A stretch of 64,000 bases of DNA, taken from Ectobius pallidus. Taxonomy: Eukaryota > Arthropoda > Insecta > Blattodea > Ectobiidae. Shown here piece after piece: positions 33,201-39,086 of this stretch (its first letter is position 1; every line of letters starts with the position of its first letter). Made by a program: the position numbers and the translations under genes. The notes beneath the pieces were generated by a model, which did no database searches, was not told where the DNA came from, and worked only from the letters and a program-made list of their open reading frames with translations. Where the stretch lies: positions 151,912,778-151,976,777 of the forward strand of contig CAXKWD010000009.1 of assembly GCA_964059195.1 (NCBI GenBank). The letters are read 5' to 3'.

Positions 33201-35572
33201 TTTGGACACCTCTTTGCAAAATGCTGGCAGTTTTCCGGCAGATATTTTGTTTTAATTTATGCCAGATGTGAAAGTCGCTGGAGATTGAGGAGGGCCACAA
33301 ATCTCTGGCAATAATTCTGTCCTCCTCAAAGACACTTTCAGTTGTTCTTATCAAAATTCTGGCTGAATGGGCTGTGGTCTGTTAATTCCCTCAGGGCACG
33401 TATAAAAAATGGGCTCCATAATCTGTTTTTTGCTCATGGTATGCCACTCTCAGATTGGGTCTCCCTGTACATGGAAATCCCACTCCGCATGTTTGCCATG
33501 ATGTACAACATCCACATGTACATTTCTTCTTTTCTCATGTGTAAGTTTGTGACACTTCTCACAGCGTGAGTCATATAAACTATGTTGTCATTCCTATAAC
33601 AGCAACAGTACAGTGGGCCATGACTATAAATAACTCTATTTTGTCAAGTATTTTAATTTTGATATTGGGGTCATTCCTTGTAAAATAGTAGATAAAAAAC
33701 CTTCATGTTCATAATTTTGTTTATTTTAAAGCATATTTTATTCTAATAGGGTCTGTGTATTAGGTAAGCAAATGCTTAGAGTCTCAGAAGTAATAGTTTT
33801 GATGAAGTATTTGAATAATAAATAAAAATTGTAACCGGGATTCACAGTGAAGTAATCAAATATAATTAAGTGTTATATAAGTATTTGAATGTTTGCATTA
33901 AACCTTTTTACTTCCTCTCCCCATACCATAGGTACTATAGATATAGGAAGTATTGCATTCCACTCCCAAATTTCAAGTTGAGTTTTTAAAACAAGTACAT
34001 GGTTTGATTTCCCCAAAATTACTATTTTCAGAAACATGTCTGTGTGTGTATCTGTGAACAGCTTAGCTCCAGAACGGAAAATCGTGTGAAAACAATATTT
34101 TGTATTTGGGTTCCCTACCATCTGGGAACGTGACACAAAGATTGGCGAAAACATTATCTTATTTTTAAGGGGGGACTTTACTTGTGAAGAAAATTTTGTT
34201 TTTTGCGATTTTCTCAAAAACAGCTCTAATGGTTTTGTTTAAATTTTTTACATGAAGTTCTTATATTAAGAGATAAAGCTTTTATTTGAAACATTTTTGG
34301 TAAAACTTCTCTGAAGGGTAGTTATAAGCCACCGACGTTTTTTGAAACTCAGTTTTTCCTAATGAACAATAAAGATTTGCATCATGTTCAAACAACCTAA
34401 AACGTGCTCTTGCACGGCCTCTTATTCTATAGCAGAATGTGAAGTGAGAAAGGTGTATTGCTGGCCATGCCTAGGGTAGAGAAAGTTATGATTTTATTTG
34501 GGTTGTGCATCCTTCGGAGATGCAGCATGATTTGGTAACGACATTATCTTCATTTTTACAATCAATGTACATGAAGAGAATGTCATACATAATAATATAT
34601 TATACTAAGAGATTAACTTTTATTTGGCAGAGGAAGTTATGTGAGTTTCAGATCAGATTTTTGTATTTATTTTTCCTAACTTCACGATAGTTCAAATTAC
34701 GTTTTGAAGATGTGAATGTAAAAGAAATACTATTTTTAATTCTTCAGTACAAAGTTAACATGAAAAAATATATTAAATCAGAAAATGTATTAATATATTG
34801 CATAATAATGATAATAACAAAAATGCACTTTGAAACTTTTAAAGGGACAGTAGCAGTGTATGTTACGCATTCTGTAAAAGTTTGTAACAAATTAAAATGT
34901 ACTCACTTTGTCGTGATATTCCCACTCGCAATACACTTGACATCATGACTGTAACATCCAATCATATGAGATGGTGCAACGCAACCCCAGATATGCAAAA
35001 TCACACTCGGTTTTGAACCTTAAGCACAAAAATCAAAATAAATATTAGATGGAAATTTACAGTGAAGTGTTCAAATCTGTAGCAAGATTGAGATCGGAAA
35101 TATACACACAAAACTTCACTAAAAGGTATATTTACCCAGAATGATCATTTCAACGGGTCTTCCCGCCATCATCAACTGATTCCGACTGGCCCTCTGGTGG
35201 CGGCATATACCTTTTAGTGAAGTTTTGTGTGTATATTTCCGATCTCAATCTTGCTACAGACAAAAATCAAAGTTGAATAACTCCTATGTTTTTCAAGATT
35301 CCATCGTGAAATTTAAATGGTAGTTTATCTCGTGGTAAGCAAAGTATCGGAGATAAAGAAAGGTCTGTTTTCCCGATATAAATATTTATTTAATTTGTGC
35401 AGTTCCTGCTTGTGTACATACATAAACTGGTGCTTGTGTTCTTGCAGTGCTCGAACCACCTTCCCCGAAGAGTGAAGCGGAAGTGAGGTCGTACATCAGC
35501 TGTCTCCGCACCATTGACAACCAGCGCGTCCTCACTGGCCTTTCCCAGAAGCTGGAGCCGAGGAGGTCGTAG
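123..35572 (+). CDS. Epac: Epac, cAMP-regulated Rap guanine nucleotide exchange factor (5' end outside window)
   Basis: Ortholog of vertebrate RAPGEF4/RAPGEF3 and fly Epac: cAMP binding relieves autoinhibition so that the CDC25 domain loads GTP on Rap1/Rap2. Coding exons: 123-269, 11485-11536, 12384-12502, 12792-13023, 14741-14924, 15672-15817, 19945-20089, 20820-20999, 22353-22553, 24241-24379, 24752-24968, 25551-25798, 26627-26752, 26936-27114, 27278-27507, 29175-29294, 35448-35572. Total 2790 nt, 929 codons plus stop; every junction keeps frame. Domain order by residue in the window: end of CNB-A (1-65), Pro/Ser linker (66-110), DEP (110-205), CNB-B (245-395), REM (402-560), RA-like (588-670), CDC25 homology (675-929). 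Human EPAC2 is about 1010 residues, so roughly 80-100 N-terminal residues lie upstream. All introns are GT-AG except 22554-24240 (AT-AC). Recognition is by family knowledge of the domain sequences; no search was run. Confidence 0.95.
624..1060 (+). repeat. Fragments of an interspersed repeat with a GTGCCCG-GGCTTCGC head
   Basis: Two partial heads (gtgcccgtggcttcgc at about 638 and a related one at about 1001) resemble the start of the fuller copy at 3468-4107. The sequence at 1-80 shows the same family in the opposite orientation (cgaaactcactatgcgggg). Probably a SINE or truncated LINE, by pattern only. Confidence 0.5.
2203..3059. mobile_element. hAT-type non-autonomous element A
   Basis: Terminal inverted repeats TAGGGCCCGGAT and ATCCGGGCCCTA, flanked by an 8-bp direct repeat ATAATAAT (2195-2202 and 3060-3067), as expected for hAT. 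The duplicate lies in an AAT-rich tract, so chance is not excluded. No transposase frame is visible. Confidence 0.7.
3468..4107 (+). repeat. Interspersed retroelement-like repeat, near full copy
   Basis: Begins gtgcccgcggcttcgcccgc, contains a block shared with 1-80 and 58860-58925 (cagaaaaccccc..tttcgtccaaatc), and ends cagacagacagacgg..ttattaatatagatt. Similar head and tail motifs are common in arthropod genomes. No coding capacity is seen. Confidence 0.55.
4745..5400. repeat. AT-rich array of a GGATTTTTAATTTT-like unit next to a conserved island
   Basis: About 600 bp of irregular repeats (ttttggatttttaaatttt variants, some blocks of about 120 bp duplicated). Its left edge is a unique-looking island (4745-4796, aaaagtgtgcgtggaacgcc and onward) that recurs inverted at 26372-26428 together with the first repeat units. 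Confidence 0.75.
5903..5910 (+). promoter_or_regulatory. TATA box of the nested cuticle-like gene
   Basis: TATATAAA lies 46 bp upstream of the ATG at 5956, which predicts a start site near 5933-5940 and a very short 5' UTR. This arrangement (TATA box, tiny leader, short first exon interrupted within the signal peptide) is typical of insect cuticle protein genes. Confidence 0.7.
5956..7258 (+). CDS. Histidine/valine-rich cuticle-like secreted protein, nested in the Epac intron
   Basis: Two coding exons: 5956-5967 (MYKL, donor gtgagt) and 7019-7258 (acceptor ttttgcag), giving 83 residues. Residues 1-18 or so are a signal peptide ([17 protein letters not shown]) with predicted cleavage before PAPGY. 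The mature part is low-complexity: a [20 protein letters not shown] segment followed by three or four near-tandem repeats of the type HHAPLVA and ending VVHH. This resembles low-complexity insect cuticular proteins; it lacks the RR chitin-binding consensus, so chitin binding is not shown. A first exon split after four codons is a common cuticle-gene layout. It lies on the same strand as Epac, with its own TATA box and AATAAA. Confidence 0.8.
7278..7283 (+). terminator. Polyadenylation signal of the cuticle-like gene
   Basis: AATAAA lies 20 bp after the stop codon, so the 3' UTR is very short. The mRNA would end about 7300, well inside the Epac intron. Confidence 0.65.
8041..8504 (-). pseudogene. 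LINE reverse-transcriptase C-terminal fragment
   Basis: A 150-codon open stretch with [20 protein letters not shown] followed by [15 protein letters not shown], the Cys/His motif found after the RT domain of several insect non-LTR elements. The RT catalytic core is absent; 5'-truncated copy. Confidence 0.7.
9725..10727 (-). mobile_element. hAT element B with transposase C-terminal remnant
   Basis: Ends TAAAGCCCGGATTT and AAATCCGGGCTCTA, flanked by a perfect 8-bp target duplication GTTATAAC (9717-9724, 10728-10735). On the minus strand 9856-10065 reads [20 protein letters not shown] and SEENLENLV, the hAT-family dimerisation region. The rest of the transposase is missing. Termini related to element A. 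Confidence 0.85.
11485..11536 (+). CDS. Epac: Epac exon: end of CNB-A helix
   Basis: Acceptor ctatttcag, donor gtgagt, 52 nt, phase 0 to 1. It encodes [17 protein letters not shown]. This continues the WE of the previous exon exactly where vertebrate EPAC2 reads WEKYRQYM, which ties the exon at 123-269 to the rest of the gene across an 11.2 kb intron. Confidence 0.85.
11631..12308. repeat. Inverted pair of tRNA-derived SINEs with a younger SINE between
   Basis: The left arm (about 11631-11772) has a tRNA-like head on the minus strand (tagctcagttggtagagca at about 11700) and the right arm (about 12184-12308) has the same head on the plus strand (aactcaattggtagagca). Between them a SINE (11872-12175, minus) with head gtagtggttgaggcgctgtg and B box gggttcgatccc is flanked by the 14-bp duplication AGGTGGACTATTAA (11858-11871, 12176-12189). 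Lies within an Epac intron. Confidence 0.75.
12384..12502 (+). CDS. Epac: Epac exon: Pro/Ser-rich linker
   Basis: Acceptor ttacag, donor gtgagt, 119 nt, phase 1 to 0. It encodes a disordered linker with repeated SP motifs ([13 protein letters not shown], then [16 protein letters not shown]) between CNB-A and DEP. Several Ser-Pro pairs are possible proline-directed phosphorylation sites. That is an inference from sequence only. Confidence 0.85.
12792..13023 (+). CDS. Epac: Epac exon: DEP domain, first part
   Basis: Acceptor tgttacag, donor gtgagt, 232 nt, phase 0 to 1. It contains the DEP signature GTELVDWLM and [14 protein letters not shown]. In vertebrate EPACs the DEP domain directs membrane recruitment. 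Confidence 0.92.
13290..13965 (-). mobile_element. Element family X copy 1 (antisense)
   Basis: A copy of the roughly 740-bp repeat best seen at 57913-58663, in the opposite orientation. Shared landmarks are the gaacagcctagctccagaacg block, gggtagttataagccaccca and cggcctcttattctatatcag. The ends are decayed. Confidence 0.65.
14066..14586 (-). pseudogene. RTE-type LINE 3' fragment
   Basis: Open minus frame 14147-14581 containing [32 protein letters not shown].. and [13 protein letters not shown], then [19 protein letters not shown]. This is the post-RT region of RTE-clade elements. The catalytic RT is absent. Inserted in the Epac intron, its 5' edge about 155 bp before an exon. Confidence 0.8.
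14741..14924 (+). CDS. Epac: Epac exon: DEP end and linker to CNB-B
   Basis: Acceptor gtttcag, donor gtgagc, 184 nt, phase 1 to 2. It encodes [17 protein letters not shown] and [13 protein letters not shown], both recognisable EPAC segments. An RTE LINE fragment ends about 155 bp upstream in the preceding intron. Confidence 0.93.
15672..15817 (+). CDS. Epac: Epac exon: CNB-B N-terminal helices
   Basis: Acceptor atgttgcag, donor gtacgt, 146 nt, phase 2 to 1. It encodes [19 protein letters not shown] followed by [12 protein letters not shown]. The donor was placed at 15818 because only this choice gives the family reading GTVLFNQG across the junction. Confidence 0.93.
16223..17319. mobile_element. 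Penelope-like element copy 1: inverted dimer with GIY-YIG frame
   Basis: A 14-bp target duplication TGATTACTGACATA (16223-16236, 17306-17319) bounds a 43-nt tail (16237-16279) and an inverted pair: left arm 16280-16708, 21-nt spacer, right arm 16730-17305. The arms match closely except that the left lacks about 145 bp. The right arm (+) encodes 16702-17226 with [20 protein letters not shown] and [12 protein letters not shown], a GIY-YIG endonuclease domain, then [20 protein letters not shown], the hallmark C terminus of Penelope-like retroelements. The left-arm deletion removes the GIY-YIG core. No reverse transcriptase is present. Confidence 0.88.
17203..17253 (+). ncRNA. Hammerhead-ribozyme-like motif (core variant) in Penelope copy 1
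   Basis: Order CCGAAGA (17212-17218), GGG/CCC stem, GAAAC (17234-17238), palindrome ACATGT, GTC then CTGCTCAT pairing with the upstream GATCAGCAG. This is hammerhead topology, but position 4 of the core is C instead of U, so activity is doubtful. The mirrored arm carries the same variant at about 16332-16382 (minus). Confidence 0.45.
17892..18290. repeat. Diverged tandem duplication, period about 205 bp
   Basis: Two successive units share gggtgaa.c.aatttgactatgcgac, tgtgtcc, ttagtgaaatattt, agtaccacct and gagtaat in the same order (17892-18098 and 18099-18290). No coding potential. Confidence 0.7.
19945..20089 (+). CDS. Epac: Epac exon: CNB-B beta barrel
   Basis: Acceptor attgtttcag, donor gtaaac, 145 nt, phase 1 to 2. 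It encodes [18 protein letters not shown] and [15 protein letters not shown]. The cassette position that is Glu in PKA (FGE) is Lys here (FGK), the substitution typical of the EPAC high-affinity site; CNB-A keeps Glu. Confidence 0.94.
20398..20637. mobile_element. Short inverted-repeat (MITE-like) element in Epac intron
   Basis: Arms CCTCTCGATTCAAAATCCCC and (reverse complement) CCTCTAGATTCAAAACCCCT, about 29 bp each, enclose 180 bp holding further ttcaaaa.ccccct copies. The superfamily is not identifiable; no clear target duplication. Confidence 0.5.
20820..20999 (+). CDS. Epac: Epac exon: CNB-B end and hinge
   Basis: Acceptor tgtttccag, donor gtgagt, 180 nt, phase 2 to 2. It encodes [20 protein letters not shown] and the lid/hinge segment VLVLEKISA, which in EPACs couples cAMP binding to release of the catalytic region. 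Confidence 0.94.
22353..22553 (+). CDS. Epac: Epac exon: REM domain start, upstream of the AT-AC intron
   Basis: Acceptor gctcacag, 201 nt, phase 2 to 2. It begins [20 protein letters not shown], continues with a Gly-rich insert (RGGGGSVGG), then [19 protein letters not shown]. It ends inside a codon at ..AGA CA, directly followed by ATATCCTTT, a consensus U12-type AT-AC donor. Confidence 0.9.
22715..22765 (-). ncRNA. Hammerhead ribozyme candidate, intact core
   Basis: Read on the minus strand: ATCAG, CTGAGGA (CUGANGA core, plus-strand 22751-22757), a stem ATCCAC/GTGGAT with loop AAGG, GAAAC (plus-strand 22729-22733), a perfect palindrome ACAGATCTGT as helix III, then C and CTGA pairing with the upstream TCAG (helix I). 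All conserved core bases are present; one extra T lies between core and stem. Penelope-like elements are known to carry hammerheads in their terminal units. A covariance-model search was not run. Confidence 0.7.
23181..23231 (+). ncRNA. Hammerhead motif, mirrored copy with broken core
   Basis: The right inverted unit repeats the motif (CTGAGGA at 23188-23194, same stem and palindrome), but the base that should be G of GAAA is A at 23212 (AAAAC). Loss of this invariant G should abolish cleavage. Confidence 0.6.
23300..24140 (-). pseudogene. Older Penelope-like fragment split by a mariner insertion
   Basis: Pieces 23343-23371 and 24008-24140 are contiguous in the related copy at 27640-27960 (tttttccc..gttaaatcaagtgg). 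The minus-strand remnant encodes [20 protein letters not shown]. Fragment only. Confidence 0.7.
23374..24005 (+). mobile_element. Tc1/mariner-type deletion derivative
   Basis: Flanked by TA on both sides (23372-23373, 24006-24007), with ends CACGGACAGG and CCTGTCAGTG. Inside, 23721-23867 encodes a 48-residue stub, [20 protein letters not shown].. RYAAATLG, resembling the N-terminal helix-turn-helix of a Tc1/mariner transposase, then a stop. The DDE catalytic region is deleted. A run of about 22 T lies near the right end. Confidence 0.78.
24241..24379 (+). CDS. Epac: Epac exon: REM domain, downstream of the AT-AC intron
   Basis: 139 nt, phase 2 to 0, donor gtaaga. After the AC boundary it encodes [12 protein letters not shown], then [12 protein letters not shown] and [10 protein letters not shown], equivalent to the EPAC REM helices. 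Confidence 0.88.
24752..24968 (+). CDS. Epac: Epac exon: REM end to RA linker
   Basis: Acceptor gttgacag, donor gtgagt, 217 nt, phase 0 to 1. It encodes [20 protein letters not shown] and [14 protein letters not shown]. This is the most divergent part of the protein against vertebrates, but the frame and both splice sites are clear. Confidence 0.9.
25255..25335 (-). repeat. tRNA-derived SINE head
   Basis: Minus strand reads tggtagctcagttggttaga and, further on, a B-box-like ttcaaatcc. No CCA end or true acceptor stem, so this is a SINE promoter region rather than a tRNA gene. In an Epac intron. Confidence 0.6.
25551..25798 (+). CDS. Epac: Epac exon: RA-like domain
   Basis: Acceptor acttgcag, donor gtaagt, 248 nt, phase 1 to 0. 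It encodes [17 protein letters not shown] and [19 protein letters not shown], ubiquitin-fold RA-like sequence as in RAPGEF4. Confidence 0.92.
25855..26340 (-). mobile_element. Element family X copy 2 (truncated)
   Basis: Shares aaacatatctttctgtgtgtga, gaatacgcg..cggcctctcattctatatcag and the gataagctaccca block with the family X copies; the outer end is missing. Confidence 0.6.
26627..26752 (+). CDS. Epac: Epac exon: start of CDC25 homology domain
   Basis: Acceptor gtttttcag, donor gtaaat, 126 nt, phase 0. It encodes EQEGPTEG, then [18 protein letters not shown] and VHE, the entry to the catalytic domain. Confidence 0.94.
26936..27114 (+). CDS. Epac: Epac exon: CDC25 domain core
   Basis: Acceptor cctatag, donor gtgagt, 179 nt, phase 0 to 2. 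It encodes [29 protein letters not shown] and [16 protein letters not shown], structurally conserved Rap-GEF helices. Confidence 0.96.
27278..27507 (+). CDS. Epac: Epac exon: CDC25 catalytic helical hairpin
   Basis: Acceptor ttgacag, donor gtaaac, 230 nt, phase 2 to 1. It encodes [29 protein letters not shown] and [10 protein letters not shown], the best conserved block of the exchange domain. Confidence 0.96.
27640..27960 (-). pseudogene. Penelope-like C-terminal fragment
   Basis: Minus frame includes [20 protein letters not shown] and [19 protein letters not shown], from the region following the GIY-YIG motif, with an interrupted end. Same subfamily as 23300-24140. Confidence 0.7.
27977..28593 (+). 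pseudogene. LINE C-terminal fragment with frameshift
   Basis: Two overlapping frames, 27977-28315 ([24 protein letters not shown]) and 28267-28593 ([19 protein letters not shown]), together resemble the post-RT region of a non-LTR element. The frame changes near 28240, so it is non-functional. Confidence 0.6.
28666..29072. mobile_element. TTAA-flanked MITE (piggyBac-type) in Epac intron
   Basis: TTAA at both ends (28666-28669, 29069-29072) around a 399-bp element beginning GGTGGGACATACAG and ending with its complement. Inverted arms of about 130-145 bp almost fill it, so transcripts would form a long hairpin. No coding sequence. Confidence 0.8.
29175..29294 (+). CDS. Epac: Epac exon: CDC25 domain, [10 protein letters not shown] segment
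   Basis: Acceptor after a T tract (ttttttcag), donor gtaagt, 120 nt, phase 1 to 1. It encodes [20 protein letters not shown], then [12 protein letters not shown]. The intron upstream holds a Penelope fragment, a LINE fragment and a TTAA element. Confidence 0.94.
29575..29935. mobile_element. Perfect 302-bp palindrome of Penelope terminal type
   Basis: 29586-29887 is its own reverse complement with no spacer, centred at 29736/29737 (..CCCCATGGGG..). Flanks AATATTGAATCT (29575-29586) and AATATTCAATCT (29924-29935) form a 12-bp target duplication with one mismatch, with a 36-nt tail (29888-29923) on one side. Each arm carries a hammerhead-like end (GAAGCC/GGCTTC stem, GAAAC, GTC), but the core is TTGACAA instead of CUGANGA. 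A diverged relative is at 48265-48365. Confidence 0.85.
31194..31593. mobile_element. 148-bp inverted-arm element with tail and 14-bp target duplication
   Basis: Duplication ACATGTAGATGTAC (31194-31207, 31580-31593). Arms 31208-31355 and 31395-31542 differ at one position (31341/31409), spacer 39 bp, one-sided tail 31543-31579 (37 nt). Same architecture as the Penelope-derived copies, but no GIY-YIG or hammerhead motif was found, so the family assignment is by structure only. Confidence 0.7.
32011..32040 (+). CDS. Epac: Candidate 30-nt cassette microexon of Epac
   Basis: A good acceptor (tttttgttaacag) and a strong donor (gtaagtat) bracket exactly 30 nt inside the 6.1 kb penultimate intron. 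The flanking exons meet in phase 1, and in that phase the insert reads [10 protein letters not shown] without disturbing frame. RKFS fits an R-K-x-S basophilic kinase (PKA-type) consensus. No vertebrate EPAC counterpart is known to me and transcript evidence is absent, so this is a prediction. Confidence 0.35.
33905..34662 (-). mobile_element. Element family X copy 3
   Basis: Starts acttcctctccccataccat, ends ggcagaggaagttatgtgag, the same terminal motif pair as 57913-58663 in opposite orientation. Internal landmarks include aaacatgtctgtgtgtg and cggcctcttattctatagc. No coding sequence. Confidence 0.7.
35026..35271 (-). mobile_element. Short Penelope-derived inverted unit with tail and 12-bp duplication
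   Basis: Duplication ACAAAAATCAAA (35026-35037, 35260-35271), 39-nt tail (35038-35076), perfect 55-bp arms 35077-35131 and 35205-35259, loop of 73 nt. It lies 176 bp before the last Epac exon. Confidence 0.8.
35134..35181 (-). ncRNA. Hammerhead-like motif in the loop of the 35.1 kb unit
   Basis: Minus strand: TCAG, TTGATGA (35169-35175; C3 changed to U), stem GGCGGG/CCCGTT with loop AAGA, GAAA, palindrome ATGATCAT, then CTGGG able to pair with the upstream CAG. Hammerhead layout with one core change; activity uncertain. Confidence 0.45.
35448..35572 (+). CDS. Epac: Epac terminal coding exon
   Basis: Acceptor cttgcag, 125 nt, ending in TAG at 35570-35572. It encodes [20 protein letters not shown] and SQKLEPRRS, matching the EPAC C terminus (..LEPRR). 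The first AATAAA downstream is at 37286-37291, so a 3' UTR of about 1.7 kb is possible; shorter forms with variant signals cannot be excluded. Confidence 0.95.
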
Positions 35573-36224
35573 TGAATCTAGTCATTCCAATATTTCTTTT
35601 TATAAGGAAATCTGATATCTCTATTTTCTCCCTGTTCGTGTATTTATATGTCTCTGTTTCTTCCTCGTCCGGGACCTGCGTGTAATCCTCCTCATTATCG
35701 GTTTGGCTGGTACAGTTTGAAAGTCTGTTCAAGTCTGCAGCAATCCTAAGAGCAAAGTAAAATCATTAATTTTAATATGTGCAGACTGAGGTTATTGATT
35801 GTGTGGTTTATGGCTGCCAACATAAGGAATGGAGTCAACAACCATCAAGTATGATGATTTTGAGTCTATTTAATAACCATACACAAATGTTCTTATCTAA
35901 AAGAGTATTTTCCATAGGATTGAAACAAATGGATTTTATAGCACTAGTTTTCCTTCCTGTGTCTCATGTTTCAATTCAAGCTATTTAAGATTCATATTTA
36001 AACAAGCTATCACACGCTCCAATCAGGTTTCCACTTCGCCTGTATAAATCCGACTTAACCCTTAACCATGGACGTGAGCTAAGAGTTAAGGGGCTTGGAA
36101 CAGTGAAATACGAATTTGAATTATTATTCAAGCAAATTGCCTTCTAAAAGCATTATTTTTACACCATCATTTTAAGGGGGTTTTAGGGCACACACACTGC
36201 AAACTTCAACCTTAAGATGACTTA

Positions 36225-36785
36225 CTTTACTTACTTTTGACTGATTTCCTGTTGCTCCCTCTGGAGCTTAGGGCCTTGGCGAAATTTCCCCACACACTTC
36301 GGTTCCTGGCCATTCTTTTGACTTCACCCCATGTCTTGTCCACCTCTGATATTTCTTTCTCAATCTTCCTTCTCCAGGTCTTCAACCTATCTTTCTGTCA
36401 CCTTGAGGGTTCCAATCCAGCGCTGCCCTCTCCAGTTTTCTCAGTGTGTGTTCGATCCAGCGCCATTTCCTCTCCTTAATCTGGATGTCAATTGGCTGTT
36501 GGTTGGTCTTAATCCAAAGGTCTTCATTTGAGATTGTATTTGGCCACCATATATTTATTATACTGGTTGCTGATCTGCTTTGTAACTTTCCTTGTTTCGC
36601 AGCCGTATAACAGAATTGACTTCACATTACTGTTGGTCCTCCTGGAGATGTTTCTATTTTTCCACATGGGGTAAAGCTGGACAAACGCACCATTTGCCTT
36701 CTAACATCCTCCTCTGCTCCCCCATTAATTGTAACTATACTTCCAAGATATAGGAAGGACTCAACTTGCTCAATTTCCTTACAAC
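36225..36785 (-). pseudogene. Decayed RTE-type LINE C-terminal region
   Basis: Conceptual minus translation with stops and frame changes still shows EQVESFLYLGSIVTINGGAE, then IQIKERKWRWIEHTLRK and WNPQG, typical of the end of RTE-like reverse transcriptase ORFs. Confidence 0.7.
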
Positions 36786-38702
36786 CTTAAGATGAATATC
36801 AAATATTCTTGAACTGTCTCGAAGATATGTTAATATTTTTCAAATGAACACCTAATTAACACGAAAATGTATTTATCATAGTTGCTCACATGACTCCCAA
36901 CTGGATATTAATCACAATTCGTCATAAGATGTGAATGTGTTCAAAATTGCAGTACTTTAACTTGCACCTTTTTCCTCCCTTAGTTATTCTGCCCCAATAC
37001 ATTCACTGCTTATCACATTGGTAACGTTTGAAATGTTTTCCTTTTCTTAGTGGTGTGCATAAGCGACAAGACATTATTTTCTTCAAGTTTCAATTCTCCC
37101 TTCCCGTCCCTTCCATAGGGATACTGAGAATTCTACAGATGGTACTTCATGTGCCTCTTGCGATTGTCCAACGAAAACGTGTTTGTCACTGGCCTTGTGC
37201 AATGACGAAATTATTAATGTAGAGATTGTAGTACTTAATTCTGTATGCAGATCATTTTGCAGATGTTCTTAGTAATACTGAATGTAATAAATATGTGAAG
37301 ACTCTAAAAAACAAACCATTGGAGAAAAAAAAAACAAACATTAAATTGAGCAAAAAAAGTTGCATTTCTGAAGATGAATTGTGCCCTATTTAATGCATTT
37401 AGGGTCTATAAATTTCACAGCCTGACATCAAAATGTCGTGAAAGTTCTTAGAAAATGAGGTTGGCTTTCAGAGGGTGTATTTCAACATATTACTTTATTT
37501 ATTTTGAAAAAGATTATGATCATTTAGAAAGAGCAGATATACTAGAGTGAATGTTCGATCTACAGGGTTGATCACCCTGCAACAGCTGCTGCAAAAAACT
37601 CACGTATTCATGGAGGTTTGGTCAATTTGACTGCTACAAAATAAAATGTTTTCTAGCACTGCTCCACTGTTGGGGAAGTGGGGTGGTAAGGGAACTTAAA
37701 TAGGGAAGGCAGTAGATGATATCCAAACAAAAACAGTGGTTTATGTTCCATGGTTAAGGGTTAATCTGTGTCCAGCCAAACAGACGAATCCTCTCCACTT
37801 CTTCAACCTGTGCTAACACTCAGAGGCTGTGCAGACAATAACATGAAGTGCAGAGTGGAAGTCATTTTTAATTACTTTAAAGAACATTCATGCCAAATCG
37901 GAATAAAACCCTTATTTATGAACAACTCTACAGAACGTGACCTCTCGTCGTTAATAGACAGTGTCGCTGATCATGTTTTTAATTAATTCCATTAAAACAA
38001 ACCACGTGTTAATTTAAAAACAACTCATGCTCAAAATTAAATGAGAGGAATTCCTTTGATACTGGGATTTGAACCCATGCTCATGTACACGGACATTTAC
38101 AGTAACTGCTGTTTCTTTCATACACCAGATGGCACCAGTGAGCTGTGTGTAGCAAAGGTTGGAGAAAGTGGTGCGTGCAATAAAATATTGATGTGTAAGG
38201 TTTTTATAAACAAATGTTCCACTTAGATATAATGATCACTGCAAAGTGCGAGATCAGCTCGCAACTCATTCCAATGTTATGTGGTGTAGAAATGTAAATG
38301 TCATTTCTAAGGCTCAGATTTACTTATTGCATGTTATGTAATATTGTCCCTAATGAGCTAGCCACTGTTATTGTACAGTAACGTATGTATTCATCAACCC
38401 GCAGAAAAATAAAATATTTTCATGTGATGTTCAACAGAAACAATGTTCTGTGGTTTCATGAATACATAAATACATCTTAAATGTTACTATACAGTAACAG
38501 TCTAAACCCAGTCATAAAATCACTAAATTAGTGTCTCATAATATCAATATTGTTATCATTCCAACAGAAGTTACCAAGTCCAAAATCTTAGTTTTGAAGT
38601 TTGAATAAACTGTTGTATATACCGTATATATGGACTTGGTGAAGATAATAGCATTAGTTACTTGGAAATGGATCAAGATATTAATTAGTGAGTTCTACCT
38701 GC

Positions 38703-39086
38703 CTAGTCGGGCGTAGCGGTCTAGAGGTAGTGTGCCCGTCTCTAGATCCAAAGGTCACACAATCAAACCCAGCTGCGGTCGACGGGTTTTTCAGGATGTA
38801 AAAATCCTGGGCACAGAGTCCTTCAGGAGGGACTTTAAGAACATGTCATAGATTTATGGCACATAAAAGAACTCCAAGCCTAAAAAGAGCCTCTGGACAA
38901 AATTTCTCAGGTCTTTCACGTCCAAGTAATATCTTAGTTTCCTGAGGGGAGTTCAGAGGCGATGGGCTTACCACCTGCCCCTCTGCCCTCTCTCAGAAAA
39001 TAAGCATAACAAAATTCATATATAGGTAACAGAAACCTCCACTTGGAGGCCCTTCGCCCCAACATAGGGGCATAGGATTCTAGACA
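38703..39086 (+). mobile_element. tRNA-derived SINE, full-length copy
   Basis: Head gcgtagcggtctagaggtag (A box) with B-box-like tcacacaatcaaaccc, body gggtttttcaggatgtaaaa to ggcccttcgccccaacatag. A second copy lies inverted at 61612-61996; the two are easily aligned end to end. Confidence 0.8.
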
